32,539 nt of DNA from Allobosea sp. AAP35 (GTDB lineage: Bacteria; Pseudomonadota; Alphaproteobacteria; Rhizobiales; Beijerinckiaceae): the NCBI RefSeq assembly GCF_001295925.1, contig NZ_LJHQ01000019.1, forward strand, positions 1 through 32,539. The letters run 5' to 3'. Positions 31,502-32,539 of this stretch are shown one piece after another. The notes under the pieces were generated by a model that saw only the letters and a program-made list of their open reading frames with translations, made no database searches and was not told where the DNA came from. The position numbers were made by a program, and so were the translations under genes. Numbering within the stretch: the stretch's first letter is position 1; each line of letters begins with the position of its first letter.

Positions 31502-32403
31502 TTGCGCCTACCGATCCGGCTGGCCCCGCAGATGGCAGCGCAGCCCTGCAGGCGCTGCCGCCAGACTGGTACGCGGTCGTCGACGGCGCGCTCTTTGTCG
31601 ACCTCGCGGCCGATCTCGCGATTCACGGGCTCGGCGGTCGCCCGCTGTTTCTCGAGGCCGGCGACGCTGCGGCCGTGTCATCTGGACCCTTCCTGATCTC
31701 GCTGTCGCGGGCTGACGATATCGATCGTCTGCGCGCGATGAATGCAGGTCGCGCCGCACCGGTGTTCTGGTCCTGGCCCAGCGGGGAGCCTGCGCTGTTC
31801 AGGCATCTGCGTACGCTGAATCTGGTCGAAATTCCCGATCGCCAACGCGAGACGCCGGACGCGCCGGCCTATGAAGCGGTCGTCTTCCGCCATTGGGACA
31901 CCGTCGTCCTTGGCGCGATGATGCCGCTGCTTCGCCCTGGGCAGATGGCGCGCCTCCTCGGCGCGGCGGCGGGGGTGTGTTTCGGCGGCGGGAGTCTCGC
32001 CGCGTTCGCGGGTCCGGAAGCTGTCGCGGCCGATACGGGGATGCTGCGGTTCTCGCCCGACCAGATCGCGCGCCTCAATCTTGGCCGCGTCGCGGCCTCG
32101 CGCCAACGGATTGCGAGCTATTTGCGAGAGGCGGCGCCGGTGGAAACCGGGACGATGGACGCTGCGCAACTGCAGGCTCTCATTGTGCATGGGGAGAACA
32201 CGGGCCGCGCGCTCGGACTGGGCTCGGAGCGCGCGCTGGGGAAATGGACCTACATGATCGCGGTGACCGACGGAGCCGTCGCGGAGGGACCGACGATGGG
32301 GCAGGTCTTCGCCGGTAGCGGGCTGGCTCCTGACGACACGCTCGATGCGGTCTTCGCCGAAATGGTCGCCGCCGAGGAAGCCGAATTTCCGGGACTGCGC
32401 TGA
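31498..32403 (+). CDS. DUF4123-like type VI effector adaptor/chaperone
   Basis: 301 residues. The N-terminal ~140 residues follow the DUF4123 pattern: WYAVVDGALF, GGRPLFLEAG, GPFLISLSRAD, then EAVVFRHWDTVVLGAMMPLL with LRPGQMARLLG. DUF4123 proteins (Tap-1/TEC) load specific effectors onto VgrG or PAAR and are encoded beside the effector. The C-terminal ~140 residues are less conserved and may recognise the cargo. It is coupled to the PAAR gene by a four-base overlap and shares one base with the next start. The family call rests on motif recognition and is not certain. Confidence 0.72.
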   Translation: MIAPTDPAGPADGSAALQALPPDWYAVVDGALFVDLAADLAIHGLGGRPLFLEAGDAAAVSSGPFLISLSRADDIDRLRAMNAGRAAPVFWSWPSGEPALFRHLRTLNLVEIPDRQRETPDAPAYEAVVFRHWDTVVLGAMMPLLRPGQMARLLGAAAGVCFGGGSLAAFAGPEAVAADTGMLRFSPDQIARLNLGRVAASRQRIASYLREAAPVETGTMDAAQLQALIVHGENTGRALGLGSERALGKWTYMIAVTDGAVAEGPTMGQVFAGSGLAPDDTLDAVFAEMVAAEEAEFPGLR

Positions 32404-32539
32404 TGGCGATACCGCTGATCATCGGCGGCGGACTCTGGGCCTACCGGGCTTACCGCGTCGCTCAGGCTGCGCGCGCCGCTGCCGCCGCCGCGCAGGCAGC
32501 ACGGGCGGCCCAGGCGGCCAGGGCCGCAGCAGCGGCGCG
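32403..32539 (+). CDS. Start of an Ala-rich protein, possible type VI effector (cut by window end)
   Basis: The open frame starts with the ATG that shares a base with the DUF4123 stop (TGATG) and runs off the window after 45 codons. It begins MAIPLIIGGGLWAYRAYRVA and continues as an Ala/Arg/Gln-rich helix. A hydrophobic-to-amphipathic N-terminus directly after PAAR and DUF4123 genes is what one expects of a type VI effector. No toxin domain is visible in this fragment, so the activity cannot be stated. Confidence 0.6.
   Translation, partial: MAIPLIIGGGLWAYRAYRVAQAARAAAAAAQAARAAQAARAAAAA

Overview
The window is high-GC, densely packed DNA with the codon habits of an alphaproteobacterium. Several gene types point to the order Hyphomicrobiales (Rhizobiales), perhaps a Bosea-like genus: an MbfA rubrerythrin/VIT1 iron exporter preceded by an Irr-type iron control element, a chemotaxis operon with a CheS-like STAS protein and two CheY proteins, and candidate CtrA sites. 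The genus is an inference. I see no rRNA, tRNA, CRISPR array, insertion sequence or origin. No stretch longer than 300 bases lacks a gene; the largest gaps (about 270 bases) lie between atzF and biuH and upstream of the soluble chemoreceptor gene.

Region 1 (1-5972) is a nitrogen-scavenging cluster for biuret-type and carboxylated urea compounds: an AtzH-like protein, a GntR/FCD regulator, allophanate hydrolase (atzF, minus strand), a biuret-hydrolase-like cysteine hydrolase, and AtzG and AtzE homologues (1-carboxybiuret hydrolase). The last three genes overlap by four bases each. Together the enzymes could funnel biuret and 1-carboxybiuret (by way of 1,3-dicarboxyurea) into allophanate, and then to ammonia and CO2. 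No cyanuric acid hydrolase (AtzD) is present in the window. The cluster is bracketed by two inverted copies of a palindromic repeat, and a different palindromic repeat lies inside it.

Region 2 (5987-7889) pairs an iron exporter (mbfA) under a probable Irr site with a Tat-exported superoxide dismutase. Region 3 (8094-18897) is a chemotaxis locus: a soluble receptor, a divergent receiver protein, cheS, cheY1, cheA, cheW, a membrane receptor, cheR, cheD, cheB and cheY2. Most junctions are overlapping or tight, and a strong hairpin follows the last gene. Candidate CtrA sites precede the soluble receptor and cheS.

Region 4 (18986-24774) holds a Tat-exported glutathione-peroxidase-like protein with altered active-site residues, an N-carbamoyl-D-amino-acid amidohydrolase with a flavin-reductase-like partner, mogA, and a minus-strand three-gene unit (FliK-like, free-standing FlhB C-terminal domain, BioF2-type acetyltransferase). 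Region 5 (24996-30874) is mixed: an aldo/keto reductase, a small secreted protein, a secreted metallo-beta-lactamase-fold protein, an orphan Bug-type solute-binding protein, a two-helix membrane protein and the ABC-F translation factor EttA.

Region 6 (30971-32539) begins a type VI secretion cargo module: a PAAR spike tip, a DUF4123 adaptor/chaperone and the Ala-rich start of a third gene that is cut by the window edge. That third gene is the likely effector and the least predictable element here.
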